DNA from: Paragonimus westermani
Taxonomy: Eukaryota > Platyhelminthes > Trematoda > Plagiorchiida > Troglotrematidae
Assembly (NCBI GenBank): GCA_008508345.1
Contig: QNGE01001253.1
Coordinates: 116,088 to 180,087 of the forward strand
DNA length: 64,000 nucleotides
Direction: 5' to 3'
Shown here: positions 44,901-59,085 of the stretch, piece by piece
How positions within the stretch are numbered: position 1 is the stretch's first letter
Layout: each line of letters begins with the position of its first letter
Made by a program: the position numbers and the translations under genes
The notes under the pieces: model-generated
The model's input: only the letters and a program-made list of their open reading frames with translations
The model's database searches: none
What the model was told of the DNA's origin: nothing

Positions 44901-45950
44901 CGATACAGTGCTGTTCCTGGCTAGGTCACGAAGGCGTGAGATTGTCGGATTATCTTAATCATGAACAGATTCGACCCGTTTTAAGGTGAGTGGGGTTGCA
45001 CGCCCCGCAGACCCACAGTGGTCCTTTAAAGTTGATCGCACCCGCTAACAAATGATACTTTCTCAATAGCAGATAAAAGACTGGAATTAGCATATCGACC
45101 TGAAAAATGAATAGTGCCCAACTCGCGATGCACAGCTGATTGAGAGATCGAATTTAATCCTGTGTGTTTGACTGCAGAATAGAGTTGTGTTTATGCTCAG
45201 AATGTTATAGAAATCACGTGACAAGTGAAGATACGAGTGAAGCCCTACGACAGCAGATAAAGGCAACCTAGCGGGGATTCGTAAGAAGTGTGATCAGTCA
45301 GGAAGCGGTGCTGACATGATCTTCCACGGGGATGAAGTATTTTGACAAAACCAAACAAAGGTGAGCGATTATTGATATGCATTCACAGCTACGGACGCAG
45401 GTGAGCGGGTCATACACAATAGTCAACAAACTTCTGATTAATCGGTTTGTCTATAACATGGTATTTTTTCGATTTGGAACGCCACAAGTGCCAACAGCAA
45501 CCATTTTTGAGCAACGTTAGACATACGCAGACGTCTCTCTTCATGAAAGTCGTAGCCCTCACCTTGTGGAGTAGACGTGTTTGACTGGTCAGTCGGTACA
45601 CCCAACTGAAAGCCTATGGAGTGTAACCTTCCTGCAAATATATCAAGGTGACGAAATTTACTGGGCAAAAGCTGAGTTGAAGCCCTTGTTAGGAAAAGTG
45701 TGGAATTCCCTGAGTCGAGTTGTCTCAGACTCCCATGTCTAGTGCGTTCCAATGAGTTTTCGAGATAAGTATACGAAATGCAATTTCAACCAGCTGCTTT
45801 TAGAATAAATCCTTCCACAGTAGATTCGTAACTCTGTTCAAAATTTGCATCAGTAAGTTTACAGGAGAAGTACGCTGCGTTTGAAATTTTCTGATGTATT
45901 ATACATACCACTAGTTTGGCAATATGTTCGATTAAAAGATCTATGAATCG
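41910..45950. other. Long AT-rich stretch without a recognised gene
   Basis: No frame above 62 codons with recognisable content. A segment at about 44,907-44,984, between CTATCCAATAG and TTTTAAG|GTGAGT, is open and could be an exon, but two other frames are open too. Donor-like sites at 45,361 and 45,401 flank a possible 12-base micro-exon that cannot be supported. Confidence 0.3.
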
Positions 45951-45954
45951 GGTT

Positions 45955-46610
45955 TACCCTGCAGTTTTGAAACTTGGCGTGTCAGAACGTCCGTTCTTAC
46001 CTGATTTCACTTGTCCACACAGAAGCTGCTTCAGAATACGGCCACCGGCGATCCGTTGGGCGTGACCTAGTCAACCAAGCTGATTCAGCATCAGCAGGAC
46101 TTACATCCAGTTCACGTCCGCTCGCCGCAGCACCTCCGAGTTTGGAACCATGTCCGACCACCGAATACCCAATATGCACCTCAGACACTGCAAATGGAAA
46201 CGGCTCAGATAGCTCTCGCTACGCTGATACAATGTCCACGTTTTACTACCGTACTGCGGTATAGACAGCACCATTGAGCGGTAGACAAGGAACTCAGTGC
46301 TCAGCTTCAGACTGTGACTCTTCCAGGTGTCCGATATCAACACTAGCCTTCGAAACTCGCACTCTCAACTCACGATCCCCGGGCAGATCTGTCGACGTAT
46401 TGCTACTCAGGTTGAAAAATTCGCATAACTGTCGACAACATCTTAAGTGACGTGAGTTTGGAATGAAGGTTCGCAGACAGCACCTACGCCCAGAGAAGAA
46501 TGAAAGAAGCAAAACTCTTTATCTATGTTGATTTCCAGTCCGAACTTGACTAATAAACTGATAGAGACATGTAAACAAAAATGTCTTCGATAATTTATCT
46601 TAGGTCCGGT
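45955..46610 (-). pseudogene. RTE/CR1-type reverse transcriptase C-terminal fragment
   Basis: Minus-strand text across three shifts follows the well-known order after the YADD motif: FGLEINIDKEFCFF, then FNLSSNTSTDLPGDRELRVR with VSKASVDIGHLEE, then STEFLVYRSMVLSIPQYGSK with TWTLYQRSESYLSRFHLQCL and RCILGIRWSDMV-NSEVLRRA, then LGHAQRIAGGRILKQLL with CGQVKSGKN. These match the thumb and C-terminal tail of non-LTR polymerases of the RTE/CR1 type (FKYLG..., VYRAxVLSTLLYGSETWTLY, RCLRxILGIRW, WLGHVxRM). The catalytic core is not present, so it is an isolated 3' fragment. Confidence 0.72.
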
Positions 46611-46619
46611 ACTGATTTT

Positions 46620-49600
46620 TTGAACAACGATAACGGAGCACATGAGTCAAATAGCCAACCCGACAGAACGCAAATGGGCAGTGAGAAAACAGGATGAAAG
46701 TCATGGCACGAATCAGATGACAAGTTGAATAACGAGGAAAGTGACTGAGCAATATTGTATATTTAAAAAATTACGCTAACTTAAAGTGAAGAGTGGTGAT
46801 TATGTACAGTGTGAGTTCGTTGCCGTAGCTTGGGTCACCACAAATGTGAGTTTGGGCCTAATGTACGTTTTTTATCCAATCCCATTTCTACTGCAGACGA
46901 CCGTATCTCTCTGGGTTTTTTCTCATATATTGACGACGTTTGAAACATGGCTGAAAACGCTTGCCTAATATCAGATGTGTTTGTTGCCTATCAGTTTTTC
47001 CGAAGTTACGCTGTTAATGGATTTTGCCTACATATTTGTTGAAGGGTTTCAGGCAATAACCGTGAATGTATTTGGAAAGCCTTCTTACTCTGTATTACCT
47101 ACCTAACACTATGGGTGCAGGTGGAATGGTACAGGACATGTGACTCAGATTGGTTAACTTGCTTCGACTGCGGATGTCTTGCGTATAACACGTCATGCAG
47201 TCTACTAGTTTTCCTGTGTACTTCAGAGCGACAAATCTTAGAAAGTATGAATACTGACCAGTTTACATTGCGTTCAGCTTCTCTCCAATTTTCCAACATC
47301 ATGCTGTTGTAGTAAAATATTCAGAAATCCCATGTGTCTGTTAATATCCACTTTGGCGGTAAATTGGCTACTTGATTACAAGTAGTAAAATTTTGTGAGC
47401 TAGCTGTAAGATCGACTGTCGAATTTCAGCCTCACATACCCACCAAAAAAACAAACTATAGTTCGTCTTCATTAAACAAACAGGTTGAAGCTTAGACGCG
47501 AAAGTATCTTTGAGGGCAGCGCCAGGTGGTGATCCCATCCCCATATAATCCGCCTCCTTGAGGTAGCGTCCAGTAAAAAGCGGTATAACGAAAATGCATC
47601 AGATAAAGAGCTCGTTAACTCTAATCCAAGGACTGTTAATTTTCCTTAGAATGGAATGTGGTTACCAGCGTGGGCGAGTGTTCAAAATGTGGAACGCTTG
47701 TGGACGATGATTCTGCGTCAAACTAAGTGACTAAGTTTTTTTCGAACGCAAGTCGTCCGATCTACTGATACAAGAGTCTATTGGCAGTTCAGGAACCGGA
47801 GAATTGGATGTGTGGATATAACCATTTTGTTTCATTTTGTAAATTTTTTGTAAATAGAGTGAATAAAACGATTTGCTGGCAGTACAGTATACTACTCAAC
47901 CAATCGCAGTGAATCTCCGAATAGCCTCGTGGTCAACAGTTACCAAACCGACCGTACCAGATTGGCCGCGGCATCTGTGGTAGTCAATAATCACGTCAGC
48001 TATATAGGCCAACACGGAACTGCAGGGTACTATTTTCTGCAAACGCCTGTCTGAATGTTGAGTTTAGCACACACTTAGAGCGTGAACTCCATTCTGGTAC
48101 ACGTGAACTCAAATGTGTTCGAGCTAATCCGGTGAAATATGCCTTGAAATACTCAATATTTACCTGGTTAATTTCGTCAAGATAACCACTTGAGCAATGC
48201 ACTCCAAAGCCTGGATGACCCGATGTCGCTTCTCCTTCGAGAACCTATCTTAACTCTGAACTGCAGAAAATGTGGCTTCTATTTACCTGATCGATTCTTT
48301 TTCAGTTGACCACATTTTCACCTTATTTCTCAGACCTTGTTGTGTGGCTCTACTGTTTTTTATTTTTATGCCACTCAGGAGAATCCTGTTAATTTTCGTC
48401 TTATACACTCATATTTATCTACATAATTGGCCTGTACCTCCTTGCACTGCGTGCACTGATCGAGCTCACCTGAGCAGGTTTCTCACAAATGCGCTGAGAA
48501 ATACTTCCTAGTTATTATTACTGTAACCATGTTAAAAACATCCAGTGCTACCAAGTAAGTGAACCAAATTTAACTTTTAAAATTTGTCACAGCTAAAACA
48601 CTTATTGTCAAATGTGGCATATTCCGGACCTGTTCGTTGCTAATCAGCCTAGTTGGACACAGGATCACTAGTCGAGTCTTCACTGAATAGTATCACTGAA
48701 GTGATTGAATGGTTCATTCATACACCTTCGAAGTACAAGTGAAGAGTGTCTAATGTTGTGTAGTCGACAGATGATGACAGCTGATGACGTATTGCTTCTG
48801 TAGTTAGCATTTACCATGGTTTAATTCACTAGTACAATGAGAACTGCACATACACGCAAATGGCCGGCAGTTGAGTAAGCCATAGTCCAAGGATGATGAC
48901 CGATCATCACGCGATCGTGGTTCAGGCCCGGTTGATGAGATTGCTCTCGTTGGAGTTTAGATCACCTGTCGACGCACAGTCTAGAAGTAACCTTCAGTGT
49001 CACAAGACTGGAGATAACTCTTGGTTTATAAGCTGGAACCATTTGGAAAGATTATTTCTAGTGGGAAAGTACATTTTTAAATTTCTGTAGACATAGGATG
49101 CATTTTACTAGCGATACGTGAACTCAACTTCTGATCCAGACCATCAGATCAGTGTTATCAAATTAATATTTTGTTTATTGGTAGCCTGAACTTACGTTAT
49201 GGAAATTAACTGCTCAGACGTTGTACTGACCACTACCTCTGAACCTCGGTCAACAGTTGAAATTGTACATTACTTTACTCTGGCTACAAATTTAAAATAC
49301 TCTTCTGAGTTGATGGCGTCTCGAGATCAGACGTGAAACCTTACCAATGATAATCATCGACTGCTCACAAGCTGCTCATATATGGGGTAATAATTCACTC
49401 GATAGGAAGCTTATCACAGCACTCGACAGACTTCTTTTTGTTGACGTCAAAACTTCCGTCCTCAGTGCTGGTGTGGTTTGCTTATCTTCATTACGAAGGC
49501 TGTAACAGGTTGAGTATATAGTTCGAAAATAAACTATGGCAATTCGGCAAGGTTATTTAACATATGAATTGAATTTAACGTTGGCGTTGCATGTTTGATT

Positions 49601-51030
49601 CCGAATTAGAAAGCCTCCAAGCTGCAGCTGAGGCACCACTGATCAGCATAATTACATTGATTGTGTGTTAGCCGTCATCAAAGTAAGAAACAAGTTTTGT
49701 TATTTTTGACAACTAATTATTTTTTCGTGCATTTCACCAGCATCTGGCATTTCAGCCAATTGTCATCTTTATCGATCGATTCCAGAGTGCATGCTGTCCA
49801 ATCAACATTCAGATGCGGATAGACAAACAAAGGGCTAAATAATGTAACAAGAGAGAATTTAGGACAGATTTTTTAAGCGAAATGAGTATTAGTTGTCAGT
49901 GTTTTCATTTAATTTTTAGAAATCGAGTTTTGCACAAATACACGGACTGCATAGCAATGCTGTGAGTCATTATATTATCAGGAGAGTTGGCCTTCGTCAC
50001 TAAGAGTCTTAACTGGAATTACTTTGTCCCGAGAAGTGAGAACAGGGTATCGGCACTTATATTTATGCATTTGAATTTACAACAAGGAACGCACAGAAAC
50101 AACGGATACACAGTTCCGATATGACCACTCGGTACTTTTATCTCTCGCGTGTAATAGTTGTGAGATAGCTATTCCATTGTTGTTTAATTATATAATTTCT
50201 AGCTGAAATTGTCTGCTTGCCAAAAGCAGCCCCCAATCAAACCAGATGTCTGTGAAGTTAGGGTGAAAAAATGAGTGTAACCCGTGGTTTCATCTTTACT
50301 TAAACAAATATATGGATCAGCCGTGCGTCCGGACATGCAGAAACAAGTATCAGTGCACCTACCCTCAAATGGTGAATTGTTTCTGCAACCTGAACTATTA
50401 ACAAGGTGGTCACCTAAAAACTACTAGGAAACAAACAAAATGTCTACGCAAACCATGTTTTCTATATAAGTTTCTATCCATAACTTTGAGCCTGAGTACG
50501 CCATCGGACGAACTTGTTTGAGTATGCAAAGAACATAGAGTTATCAACTGTCCGCCACTTCCACAAAGTGACATCCATTCCGTTCTATTGTTCTTCATTC
50601 TGCTAGGCCCCAACTCTACATGTGAATGGACCTTCACTAGACTCTTGATAATCTAACCCGAATTATCTGATCCTGGACTTTCATCACTTGATCTTTATTC
50701 AGAATATTTCGACAACTCAACGTGACACGAGAGCAAGGGTAGTGAAACTTGACAGTAATATGATATCACGCCACTGTGTCTAGATTGTTTCATTTTAAGT
50801 ATACTGAATGTACTACGCTAGTCGTTTTGTTACCACGTCTACCAGAGATTATTAGACCTGTTCACTTTCTTTTTGATAACTGAAGGTAGGCCAAGGTTCC
50901 ACTGATGATCATTTCATCATTGTTTATAAGAACTATTTTTGCAGATAAACTAGTTACTAAAATGTTAGGAGGGACAAATGTGAAAAATCACTGTATGCAT
51001 TCTACAACATTCCAAAGAAGTTTTCGGGTA
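46620..51030. other. Long stretch without a recognised gene
   Basis: Short frames only. Text at 47,925-47,985 (CTCGTGGTCAACAGTTACC) echoes the family A head, but no B box follows at the right distance. No firm feature. Confidence 0.35.
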
Positions 51031-51034
51031 AACG

Positions 51035-51950
51035 TTAAACTGACTGTAGCGCCACTTTGAATGGTTTATCTAACAGATATTTCACCTAAAAACGAAAAAT
51101 TTCAAGGATCACGTGACGTGGTTATACTAAACGATAGGGATAATGCCAACCGGTTTCCACTCATTCCAAATAAAGGTGAAACATCAAAGTCCTCACTAAC
51201 GTAACTGTAACCTCTGGTATTGCTGTAATCTATAACTTGCCTTTTGTTTACTGTTCTTTCTAGCGCTTACTCAATGATTGCATCATACTTCGTGAATCGT
51301 CCACTAAATCTTAGGATACCGTGGCTCAGGATTAGATTAATTTGACGATGTCACACACTCATCTGTGGACTGCTGGACTACTTTGGCTTGAGTGCCGGAT
51401 AGAAAACACGTGTGCTAGCCGGTACGAACTGTTTTCACCTGAATATGATGGCCAAGAACGTCAAAAGTCAACAATTCAAAAGAAACACATGTCCAGCTGA
51501 TACTCATTAGCGAAAGGCAGCACTGTTGCCTGCCGCCGGTCATTGACCCTTCACCCGAAAGCGCACTCACTGACTCACTCAAAGGGAGGATAGATTCTCC
51601 AGTAACTGGTGATGGTGAAACATTTCGTGAGAGATAAACGTGGGTGATTTGGTGAAAGTCATTGCTGTTCAAACCGAAAGAGCGTTCAGTATTCAATCAA
51701 GATCATTTTCATAGTGTCTCACGTAAGCGCTGCCGAATCAATCATACTTCTGACAGCTCTCTGAATGGTCGTAACTGACCTTGAAAATAGAACTGTCTTG
51801 CATTTTAAAGGGGAGTTGTCTGCTGTACTTAAGTTCTGGGTTTCCGTTGGATCATGCCGTCCAGTCGGACACGAATTGCATTTACGTTCAGCGACTGTGC
51901 CATAATGCACGTGACTTTGAATTGTTTTTCGCGAACTGCTTCCAACCAGG
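51035..51950 (-). CDS. Possible three-exon 3' end of a host gene, unrecognised
   Basis: Three minus-strand segments join in consistent phase. Exon A (51,950-51,780) is open for 56 codons and ends at TCAAG|GTCAGT. Exon B (51,664-51,439) follows CTTTCGGTTTGAACAG, is open for 75 codons and ends at ATTCAG|GTGAAA. Exon C (51,085-51,035) follows an excellent acceptor (AATTTTTCGTTTTTAG) and gives 16 codons to TAA. The introns would be 115 and 353 bp. Exon B is Ser-rich (SPSPVTGESILPLSESVSAL). About 148 codons stay open over two junctions, better than most chance chains, but no domain is recognised and exon A's acceptor lacks a pyrimidine tract. Confidence 0.3.
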
Positions 51951-51959
51951 CTGTTGTTG

Positions 51960-54900
51960 TTGCGATCACCACACTCTCATCCAATCCTAGGTGCATAATC
52001 CCAATGATCCAGTTGTATTTCGAAATGTAGTTAATAGGCGTCTTTTTTAAGTGTGTGGACATGATGCACCGTAATAATGTATTACTTTTGAATCATTGTT
52101 TGCAGGTCCTTGGTTGTTAAGTTCAGCGCTCAGTATTAATAAATGTCTTCTGGCACGCTCCGTTGATGCCAAAATCCTCGTTATCTGAACATCTGCTAAC
52201 GTGTTGGCTTACTGTACCACACATGTAGAGATATCTAAATCATTCTAATAGAGGCATAAAACATTTTTATGTTCAGAAAATAACGCAGAATAATCTATGA
52301 TCGTGTTAAGGTAATAAGAAATGTCTAGCACAAAAGATCTGACTGAAAAGTATAGTAAGATGAGTGCATTCGATTGTGGTTAGTATAGGACGAGTCTTAT
52401 GCACGTGGCTATGGGAAAGGTCTCAACACCAGAAGGATGACGGACAAGAAACGACCATTGAAAGCAAGCACACTGCTCTGGATGACATGTCACGAAGGCG
52501 AACGACGATTCACTGTTGTCCAGCGAATGCGAATAAATGTCAGCTTTGCACAACAGTCTTCGTGTTCGTTGTTATGTTTCCACATGCTCCGTAATGAACT
52601 TCGTGCAATAAGCAACCTCTCACACCACGCGTCTGTGACGGTCACAACACTAAAACTTATCTCAGACAAGTCAGTATACACAGGCACAAAAACTATGGGA
52701 TGATATGACTGACTAATACTATCTTCACAAGACTTGATGGGTTGCAAAATGTTTTAAGGGTCGTTGTCAGTTCACAGGAATTTGGACATGAAGATATCCT
52801 CGGAATCTCTGACAGAACCGTTATCACCAAAAGGGCCAGGGAACATTGACTTTTCGTCGCTTTTTGCGAATCACACAACTCACAGTTTAAAATGCATCAC
52901 CTCAAATTTTCGTTACTCCTTAAAAGTATACCACACCAAGAATCAAAGTTATGTTTGCGTCTATTCGCAGCAAGTGAGTGTGGATTCAGGACCTATCGTA
53001 GACGAAGTGATTTAACTTTTCAGTCAGCCCTTTTTGAAAATAAGTACAATACTCGTGGTTCGTTCTTGTTAGAGCTCGTCAGTAGTAGTGTAAAGTTTTA
53101 TTAACTAAACAGGACTTAGCTGGCTGACCAGTGTTCTGTCTCTACTGCGGTCGTTGACCTCACATGCCTGCTACTGCGTCATCATGTTATCGATTGTCAA
53201 GGTTTTGTTACGTTCTGACCAACGGCTAGTTGAATCAGTAAGATGAGAAAAATTAGCATTTTAGAAAAAGATCATCGCAATAAGCGAACAAATTGTTTAA
53301 CCACTCAATGTACTGACCGACAGTATATATGGACTCAGCCCTGCCATGATAAAGGGCGTGGATTTGTCTTTGCAGATCATACCATCGTTAGTTTGAGCTG
53401 CAACTAAGTTTGACTGTGCACCCAGAGCATTCAGAATTTTCAGGGTGATAATGCTCTAATCCATCGATACAACCATGCTCGAGTGCCCTTTATTTCACAG
53501 TACTGATCACAACGTAATCTGCTCTGCACGAAACTGTTCCATCTTCATGTTTCACTTTCAGTCGTCGTACAATGTCACACCTGCATCACCTTGGTATGAC
53601 ATTTCGGTATGAAGTTTATCAACTGTCTGTCACGAGACGTTTGCGGTTTCTCAAGTTCAGCCACAGATGCATAGTTAAAATGAGCCGAATTAGTCATCGT
53701 TTTTGATCGATTGTCAGGTTAACGGTGTAATTCGAGCAGATTAATCAAAACCACAGACCAATAACCCCAATATGATAATGCGTGTCACATTAGTGTGACA
53801 GTGACAGGTTGTAATTTGTGGAATGCAAGTGAATTGCAACAAGGAAATGCGTTGATAGTAGTGGTAGAGACATTACATAAAGAAGCCTATGGAGATTTGG
53901 TGAATGGCAATTTTGCAGAGTGAAAGCGAAATCACGTGAAACGTTCACGCTACTTTTAATATCAAGTAAGCATGACCCGAACGTCAAAACCAAAGCAATA
54001 TGCACGCTCCCAGTACACTCGAGAGGACTATTTTCAGTTACATTAAGGATAAATAAGATTCATGGTTTTCTCGAAAAGTCAGAAGAATGCTGGAAGGTGA
54101 GAATGTTTGGCCAATATGAAAAAGGAAAAACCAGCGAATGTTTTAAGCTACAGAATTTCAACAACACTAAAATTTTGAGCTACAAAAGAATAGAAAAAAT
54201 TGAACGAACATTAACAACTGCAGCACACAATGCATATCAAACTAGTAGTTAGTAATCATTAAACAAGAAGTGAGAGGTTGAGGATGCCTTCGCCCTTATC
54301 ACATTGCTTATCGTGTAGAAGCTACCTGGAGTCTTGGAATAGTTTGTTAAATGTGCGCATCAACACTAAACTTAAAGTCGTCTGCTACTGACGCTGCTAC
54401 GACAGATTCTGACAGGTCGGTCAGAGTTGAACACACCTGAGCATCGGAAAAGTGTGTTTTGCTCAGCCTGTGCTGCAGCGTCAGTTTGTCATACCTTAAA
54501 TACTCAGATTAAACAAATGTTTATTGTCTGACCGGCGATGAGGCTGGTGAAATGATTTTATCTGCTAAAATGAATTCTTTCCTGACACACCGATGGCGTA
54601 TTTACAGCTGTTGCAGTTTATGTTGTTCATCTGCACAGGTTATCTGACAAACACTGTAAACCGCTCTGGAACCGTTTGTTGTACCGTCTCAATAGGGACA
54701 CTTTCACGGGATTTTATTTCAAAACCGTGATGCGTGATTGAAATGCTGCTGACGGCCCAGTGAGCAACTCAAGCTCTGGATTTAATTTGTTGAATATTAA
54801 TACACACTTACGCGACGGACTAAGATCAGTTTAAACAATCGTTTCTGAAACCCGTTAAACGGGAGGAACTCTGTTTTCCTTTTGAAGGTACTCACTGCAA

Positions 54901-57900
54901 TCAGGACAACATTTGGTATTGCTGAGCGTGAGTTCGAACTCTGTAACATAACTGTGTATAGCGTGAAACTCTTTATCTCTGTCACACTGCTCACGATTAC
55001 GATAGTCCCACAGCAGTACTGGGAAAACGAAGTACAGCCTAGTACGACTCAGCCTATGGTTGGCGTGAGTGAGAGTTGAGGTTTGTCAGCACCGGTCATT
55101 TGGTTTCAAACTAGTCAGTTCTTCACAGTCGGTACACAGTGCTTATCCGACCCCATACGTCCGAAGACGCCGAGTGTTATTTGCTTATATCTGAATAAAA
55201 AAATTTTATTCGACTACACTTGCTACAAGCTGGCTGTTGAACTTCGATCCATCCATTCCATGTTCATAAGCACACTGTTACTGCTTCGTTCAAACGCTTT
55301 TATATGTCTGCTCTTCCTTTATCTCCATCCCAGTGAACTCATTGTCGGTGACTCATATTTGTTCCTCATGCCTCTACCCACCTAAACGTGACTTACCGAA
55401 CTTCCACTGAACATGTCTTTTCACACTGAACTGCTCAACGCAGTGACCACTTTCTGTCAAATCATACCACCTCCTGTCTATCATGTTTTATTCTTTGCAA
55501 GCTACGTATCGTCAATTTCTTCTCCCTGCAACCCATGGGTTTGTATAATCGCAGAAATGTTTACCGTCTTCTTAGTGTGATTGCCTGTAGTTTTCCCATT
55601 CCCGATAAGAACGTACACTGAGTACCCCAAATTGTAGTGTAATCGACGTTTGCTAATGACTGCGAATGGCCAGTCTGGGAGATATCGAACATGAATGAGA
55701 TACACAGTAGAGGTATTGGTACTGTACTCAGTGACGCACAGTCAGTCGCCGGCGCTAATTAGAGTATGCAACTTTCGCAATGACACCAAGTTGAAGGCCA
55801 TGGGAGTACTCGGTGTGCTACATAAATAAAATAGCCCATACTCATAAAACCCACAGATCTCCAGGTAAAGCGCAGAGTGCTCCACTTAATGGAAGGTTTT
55901 AGAAGGATTAAGCCGGGTGAAATTATCCAGTTTGAATTCATTGTGTACCTATGCTATCTTCTCCAGAGCAGTAGGCGCGAAATTTCCTTTCGAAAGATAT
56001 AAACATTGTCAACAATAACGCAGATCAAATTAAATATTCGCTTAACTGGTAGTCACCCATACTTTCCTTGATGTTCGAGACAAGCGGCAATGATGCAGTC
56101 AGCAGGCCCACTGTGATCGTATCCTTCCTGATTGAGTTATACTGTGTATACAGTCCAGCCTTTGAGAAGCTTGTCTTCGCATAGACTAAACAGTTTATCC
56201 AATAGTCTAGATAATCTCTAAACATATATCTATATTAAGAGGGGGGAATGTGGGTTGGAATTTAAGGCATTTTCCCACACACTTTTCTGTGTGAAAATCA
56301 CGTGTAGGGCATACGTAAACGGTTTAAAGACCTTTACACAGTTCGTACCGGGTCCAGGATTTCTGTCTGTGATTCTGGTAGCAAACATAACTAGGCGTTG
56401 ATCACTTGAAAATTTCGAAGCGTCCAAGTTGGAAATAATGGTTAAAAATGGTTTTCAAAAAGTGGTCATCTTACATTTGTGGTGCAAATATAGGGTAGCA
56501 GGACGCCTTTTGCTGCTGGGAGCGAAAGTGTTGTAGAATATGTTGTGCATCCGCAATGTGCAATACGATCAGGTCAAGATGATATTGATGTTTCGTACGA
56601 AAACTGTGATTCGGGTCGGAACTCAGGAGCGTTCTTTGGATGCTTTATCAATGTGTTCCATCTGACGCAAGTTTCTAGTTCATCATTTTTGTTGTAACTC
56701 GTTCAAATGTCCTACGAGCACGTAAACAGATAACGGAATAACGGTCAGTGGAACGGCAGTCAACGGTAACGAACAACAGACTGCGGACTATGCAAGACTA
56801 GTTCGAAACTTCCCTACAAACCCAACCACCCGACGCTAACGCATGAACACAGAGAGAAGACTGGCCTCCGGATAGAGTTCCTTTATGTCACTCAATCCGA
56901 AGACAACACGGTCACAAACCAGATCATATTTAATGGGTTTGTGACGAATCAGAAGGTCAAATCAAAGATGGGCCAAATGGTTGGCCGAACAGTACAGTGA
57001 TGCGCGTAGGCGGGATGTGGGCATGTGAGCGTTGAGGCGCGTAGGTGGGGTGCCAGAGATTTGGCACAAGGGTTGAAGGACGAAGTGGCGCATGACCGTG
57101 CTAACTATGGAGGTCACACACAAGTGTAGTTTGTTAGTTTTTGGCACACAATATTTCCGGAGATTTGGCGACTCCCCCGACAATTTTGCTATCAGCTACT
57201 ATCTCGTGTAGCGACATAATGGGCATGCCTGCTTAGGTCATCTTTGGTGTTTAACCAGAACTTGTTTGTCAATATCCGTAAGGATAGTTCCCACAATGAA
57301 CTTATGGTAACCACCAAAGACCATAACAGCAGACCGACGGAAACCGCTTTACTGTCGGGTAGGGGATAAACACCGTCTTTTAGAAGTGTCTCGGAGAATT
57401 TCCAACAGGAAGTATTGTCTACATCTCACTCACCAGTTCAGATATGTGCATGTGATCTTTGTGATTAAGAGAGCTGCTAATCTGCATGCCATTATTCATG
57501 TTTCATGCTGTTTTGAATGTGATACAGCCTGAAAAGTTTCTGCCAAACGCTTCACAGCGTAAGTCCACTCACGTTTTCCGTTACGTAAACATTCATAATT
57601 GCCTCTTGAAACTCAAAGAGAGATAGCATAAACTAAGTCAGAATCTGGCTACCAGCAATGTCAGTGCCCGTGTACTTAGAGTTGACTACGTATATAACCA
57701 TCAAAAATCTTACAGACGTAAGAGAATGTTCATTGATCAAGTAGACAGTTTTGGGAACTGGTAGTCACGCCAATCGAACCAGTGGATGAATGCTTCAAAT
57801 GTGCAGCACGTCATACAGCTTTAGATGAAATTAGAACAACCGGGTCTTACACCGCAGACGCCTTCAGCTGGCTGTCAATACGAAAGGTCATATTGCCGTT

Positions 57901-59080
57901 TCATGTGGATTGACGATCATGAAGAATAACGGCCATGTTATACATACTTATTTTCTCGTCTTTAACCCCAGTTACAAGCATGGTTCCTTTTATAGTGACC
58001 AATAGTGGTTTTATTGCATTGCATGCTTTTCGAAAAATGCACACTTTTGATGGAGTTCAACATTAGTAGATAGACAATTAAAGAAGATTACTACAGAACA
58101 CAAGTGACGTACGTCCAACTTCAGAGGTTTTGGACAATCTGGATTTTCATTCATGAGGAAAATGATCGTAGTCTCCGATAGTGGGACACTTGTTCAAGAT
58201 AGGTTGAGTACTCATCAACAAATAACGACATTTTGAAGATACTCAGTAGATAAGTTTAAATAATTTAAAAATTCTCAGAGAAGTCATGAAGAATACAATG
58301 TAGCGAACGAGTCCACTTTTAGTGATCCATTATGAAGCCAAGTACATCACAATTACGTCATATTTTACACAGACTTATTGATAAGATAAACAAATGGTTA
58401 ATGAGGTCAATCGAGTTACTGTCAGGCTTTTATTGTAACCCCACTTGATAAACTGATGTTGACAGGCTTACTGGTTGCGTGGTATGCTAAGATAATTTTA
58501 AAGCTCAAACGAAACGTTTCTGGGCCCAAATGGGTGAGTTGCACAGGCGATTGTCAATGGCTTCAGCTGTGGACCGAATTCTACTCTTCACCTCCCTCAA
58601 CTTGGAGATCTTAACTCAGTAGGTTAAACGAAGCGCTTGCATTAATTTGACAGAAGGGTTATAATTCACTTGGTTTGAGTGTATTATGTTATTAACTGAA
58701 TCCATTATTCCACTGCTGAGCCTAGCTTTAGTGTGTCCACGGCCCTGTTCCTATAAGCAACGGGTTGTGTGGACGACATGAGGGTTGCCACAGGAACAAG
58801 TGCGCGAGTGCATGCAGAAAGAGATCACACAAAATCGATATTTTTGGGCATATATACAAAACAGGATTGGGATTAAGGTGACCCGTAGCTTGTTGGCTTG
58901 AAATGCTTTATAAACTGTACTTGCGATCTTATGTGTGATAGATTCACCTAGCACATCGCCCGTGAATGGTAAGCCAATGTTCACGACTTCCTCTCCTGCT
59001 AGATTTGACTGACCTCTTTTATGCTGCCGTTGCAGGTCTCTGTCTTTGTGTCTTATTCTGGGTAGCAACCTTGTGTGGGT
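51960..59080. other. Long stretch without a recognised gene
   Basis: Open frames up to 110 codons (53,920-54,252 plus, Lys-rich) but no recognised domain, tRNA or repeat family. A GC-rich direct repeat (GCGCGTAGGYGGG) lies at about 57,002 and 57,038. Confidence 0.3.
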
Positions 59081-59085
59081 GTTGA

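Noticed and set aside
47925..47985. Possible further family A head (GTGGTCAACAGTTACC)
   Set aside because: No B box or downstream family tag follows.
57002..57052. GCGCGTAGGCGG resembling a bacterial 16S rRNA signature
   Set aside because: Only the 12-mer matches. It occurs twice as a short direct repeat and the flanks are not rRNA.
57757..57786. CACTGGTTCGATTGG (minus) as a tRNA B box
   Set aside because: No A box at the required distance and no acceptor stem.
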